Shown: positions 5,214-7,241 of the stretch, piece by piece | Position numbering within the stretch: position 1 is the stretch's first letter | Layout: each line of letters starts with the position of its first letter | Assembly: GCA_937916405.1 (NCBI GenBank) | Contig: CALFUF010000090.1 | Coordinates: 1 to 7,241 of the forward strand | Length of the DNA stretch: 7,241 bases | Reading direction: 5' to 3' | Source: an uncultured Prevotella sp. | Lineage (GTDB): Bacteria; Bacteroidota; Bacteroidia; Bacteroidales; Bacteroidaceae | The notes under the pieces: model-generated | Databases searched by the model: none | What the model saw: only the letters and a program-made list of their open reading frames with translations | Told to the model about the DNA's origin: nothing | Translations under genes and position numbers: made by a program

Positions 5214-6563
5214 ATGATAACAATTTCCCCCAAAGAAGGCATCACAGATGCCAGGCAGTTAGGTCTGCCTAAGTACACGATCTTAGGTGTGCAACACCTT
5301 TTCGCCATGTTTGGTGCCACTATCCTGGTGCCTGTGCTCACTGGTCTCTCCGTATCGACGACCCTGTTGTTTGCCGGTATCGGAACCTTGGTGTTCCACC
5401 TCATCACCAAATTGAAGGTACCCGCATTCCTTGGTTCCTCGTTTGCCTTCATCGGAGGTTATCTCTCTGTCAAGACACTGGGTGTCGAGCAAGGTATGAC
5501 AGAGACCTTGGCGTTGAGTTATGCGTGCATTGGTGTCTTCTTTGCCGGTATGTGTTATTTTATCATGGCTGGCTTCATCAAGACTTTCGGCATCGACAAG
5601 ATCATGCGCTACTTCCCACCAGTAGTGACAGGACCAATGATCATTGCCATCGGACTCGTCCTGTCGGGTAGTGCCATCCACAACTGTACCACCAACTGGC
5701 TACTGGCACTTGTTGCCATCCTGACTGTTATCTGCACCAGTATATGGGGTAAGGGCATCATCAAGATTATCCCCATCCTCCTTGGTGTGCTGGTCAGTTA
5801 TACCGTGGCTGCGGTGACTGGTGAGGTAGACTTCTCACCATTACACGAAGCGGCATGGGTCGGATTGCCCTTCAGCAGAGAACAGACTGTGCTGGCTGTC
5901 CTCGATCACATGGACACCAGTTTTCTTGTATCCACCATCATTGCCATCATGCCCATAGCCATTGCTACCATCATGGAGCATATTGGTGACATGTGCGCCA
6001 TCTCCTCTACTGTAGGCAAAGACTTCCTGAAGGAGCCCGGACTGCACCGTACCCTGATGGGTGACGGTCTTGCCACCGCACTTGCCTCTCTCTTCGGAGC
6101 CCCAGCCAACACGACATACGGTGAGAACACGGGTGTGCTGAACCTCACCAAGGTCTTTGACCCTGCCGTCATCCGACTGGCAGCCATCTTGGCAATACTG
6201 CTGTCCTTCTGTCCCAAGTTCGCCTGTCTGATAGGTCTGATGCCTGCCGCCACCATTGGTGGTGTCAGTCTCATCCTCTATGGTATGATATCAGCCGTCG
6301 GTGTCCGCAACCTGGTGGAGGCGGGTGTAGATTTCAGTTCCTCACGTAATGTGTTTGTGGCAGCCTTGATCCTGGTCATTGCCATTGGTGTGAAATATGG
6401 TGCTGAGGATAATGTGAACATTGGTCCTATCCACTTCTCTGGACTGGCTCTCTCTGCCCTCGTGGGTATCATTCTCAACGCCTGTCTCCCCAACAAACTC
6501 GGCATGAAGGTGAAGAGTGTCCATGGCAAGGAGAAACCTCAAGACAACAGTCAGGTAGAATAA
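5214..6563 (+). CDS. uraA: Uracil/xanthine-type NCS2 nucleobase permease
   Basis: This 449-aa inner-membrane protein of the NCS2/NAT family takes up nucleobases, most likely uracil, by proton symport for salvage. The N-terminal part (LGVQHLFAMFGATILVP) and SSFAFI at 75-80 are family hallmarks, and about 14 hydrophobic segments are expected. The NAT signature in helix 10 is G-A-P-A-N-T-T-Y-G-E-N-T-G-V at 295-308, with Glu304 matching Glu290 of E. coli UraA, which binds uracil. In helix 8, Glu255 matches UraA Glu241. The residue four further on is Asp259, where E. coli UraA has His245 and the xanthine permease XanQ has Asp276. Uracil is favoured by the TYGEN motif, but xanthine or broader use cannot be ruled out. 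Length is slightly above E. coli UraA (429 aa). It lies 23 bp after metG and 20 bp before the next gene with no terminator in either gap, so it is probably co-transcribed. Confidence 0.92.
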   Translation: MITISPKEGITDARQLGLPKYTILGVQHLFAMFGATILVPVLTGLSVSTTLLFAGIGTLVFHLITKLKVPAFLGSSFAFIGGYLSVKTLGVEQGMTETLALSYACIGVFFAGMCYFIMAGFIKTFGIDKIMRYFPPVVTGPMIIAIGLVLSGSAIHNCTTNWLLALVAILTVICTSIWGKGIIKIIPILLGVLVSYTVAAVTGEVDFSPLHEAAWVGLPFSREQTVLAVLDHMDTSFLVSTIIAIMPIAIATIMEHIGDMCAISSTVGKDFLKEPGLHRTLMGDGLATALASLFGAPANTTYGENTGVLNLTKVFDPAVIRLAAILAILLSFCPKFACLIGLMPAATIGGVSLILYGMISAVGVRNLVEAGVDFSSSRNVFVAALILVIAIGVKYGAEDNVNIGPIHFSGLALSALVGIILNACLPNKLGMKVKSVHGKEKPQDNSQVE

Positions 6564-6583
6564 TATTCTAAAAGCAATAAGAC

Positions 6584-7241
6584 ATGCAGGCGATTATCCT
6601 GGCGGCTGGTATGGGTCGCAGACTCGGAGAACTGACAAAGGACCAGACGAAATGTATGGTCCCTGTATTAGGTGTGCGACTGATAGACCGCTTGCTGGGA
6701 CAGTTGTCGAAACTCTCGCTCCAGCGTGTCATCTTCGTGGTTGGCTATAAAGGACAAGAACTCCGTGAGTATATCGGCAACCGCTATGATGGTCTGCTGC
6801 GGATAGAATATGCTGAGAACCCCATCTACGACAAGACCAATAATATCTATTCTCTGTCGATGGTGAAACAGCAGTTGCAGGAGGATGACACCTTGCTGAT
6901 TGAGAGCGACCTCATCTTCAGCGACCGTCTGTTTGACATGATTATCGGCAACAACTACCCCAACCTTGCCCTCGTTGCCAAATACGAGTCATGGATGGAC
7001 GGTACGATGGTACGAATTGATGCCGATAACAATATCGTGAACTTCGTACCTAAAAAAGCGTTCAACTATGCCGATGTCGACAAATACTATAAGACAGTCA
7101 ATATCTATAAGTTCTCCCGCGACTTCGCCCAACATAAATACGTACCTTTCTTAGAGGCATATTGTGCCGCCTTGGGGAATAACGAGTACTATGAGCAAGT
7201 GCTGCGTGTCATCACCCTGCTCGACCATACCGACCTGAAAG
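6584..7241 (+). CDS. LicC/PntC-like nucleotidyltransferase, 3' end outside the window
   Basis: An open frame from ATG 6584 continues past the window end; 219 codons are visible. The N-terminus M-Q-A-I-I-L-A-A-G-M-G-R-R-L (1-14) is the nucleotide-binding loop of NTP-transferase enzymes, followed by the conserved Lys23 in T-K-C-M-V-P-V. N-P-I-Y-D-K-T-N-N-I-Y-S-L at 79-91 is typical of the LicC-type subgroup, which moves CMP onto phosphocholine, and of related 2-aminoethylphosphonate cytidylyltransferases. Asp109 in E-S-D-L is the likely metal-binding Asp. The donor and acceptor cannot be fixed from this part alone. From memory, close Bacteroidota relatives with the stretch after residue 130 are often fused to a PLP-dependent aminotransferase; whether that holds here lies beyond the edge. 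The product would act in the cytosol to activate a group for decorating surface polysaccharide or lipid. It follows uraA by 20 bp in the same direction. Confidence 0.85.
   Translation, partial: MQAIILAAGMGRRLGELTKDQTKCMVPVLGVRLIDRLLGQLSKLSLQRVIFVVGYKGQELREYIGNRYDGLLRIEYAENPIYDKTNNIYSLSMVKQQLQEDDTLLIESDLIFSDRLFDMIIGNNYPNLALVAKYESWMDGTMVRIDADNNIVNFVPKKAFNYADVDKYYKTVNIYKFSRDFAQHKYVPFLEAYCAALGNNEYYEQVLRVITLLDHTDLK

Noticed and set aside
4798..5223. Minus-strand frame of 141 codons spanning the metG end and the metG-uraA gap
   Set aside because: It is a shadow of metG with no conserved motif, and both flanking plus-strand genes are secure.
5486..5495. Second copy of the metG palindromic element in uraA
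   Set aside because: Only CGAGCAAGG is shared; it lacks the pairing GCTCG arm and falls in a conserved permease segment, so it is a chance match.

Overview
The window looks like chromosomal DNA from a member of the Bacteroidota, most likely near Prevotella/Bacteroides. Three things support this. Several starts are preceded by the Bacteroidota-type -7 box (TAnnTTTG) and have little or no Shine-Dalgarno sequence. The methionyl-tRNA synthetase carries a C-terminal tRNA-binding (EMAP/Trbp111-like) domain. The small lipoprotein has a KEE run just after its lipobox, as in Bacteroidota surface lipoproteins. The genus is inferred; no marker here settles it.

Layout. Positions 1-91 hold the tail of an upstream transcription unit (hairpin plus T tract) and the leader of a small lipoprotein gene (92-472, +). 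That gene appears to have lost its 3' end. It runs convergently into, and overlaps by 41 bp, a Fic-domain protein gene (432-1487, -). These two genes look more A+T-rich than the rest and read like an accessory segment. To their right is a minus-strand pair, a BASS-family (bile acid:sodium symporter-like) transporter (2043-3017) followed directly by a free methionine-(R)-sulfoxide reductase (1582-2040). A 73-bp divergent intergenic region separates this pair from a plus-strand unit: metG (3091-5190), a uracil/xanthine-type NCS2 permease (5214-6563), and a nucleotidyltransferase gene that runs off the right edge (6584 to beyond 7241). Gaps of 23 and 20 bp with no terminator suggest one transcript.

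How the genes fit together. The clearest theme is methionine. The reductase restores free methionine from its sulfoxide, and MetRS, transcribed divergently from overlapping promoter boxes, charges that methionine onto tRNA. A transporter of unassigned substrate is tightly coupled to the reductase, so a methionine-related substrate is a testable idea but is not shown. The permease is probably for nucleobase salvage. The nucleotidyltransferase resembles LicC/PntC-like enzymes that activate phosphocholine or aminoethylphosphonate-type groups and may continue into a second domain outside the window. I see no CRISPR array, RNA gene, insertion sequence or clear-cut new system. The most unusual signals are the lipoprotein/Fic junction, a 21-bp periodic repeat inside fic, a palindromic odd-codon stretch in the metG linker, and the BASS-reductase-metG arrangement.
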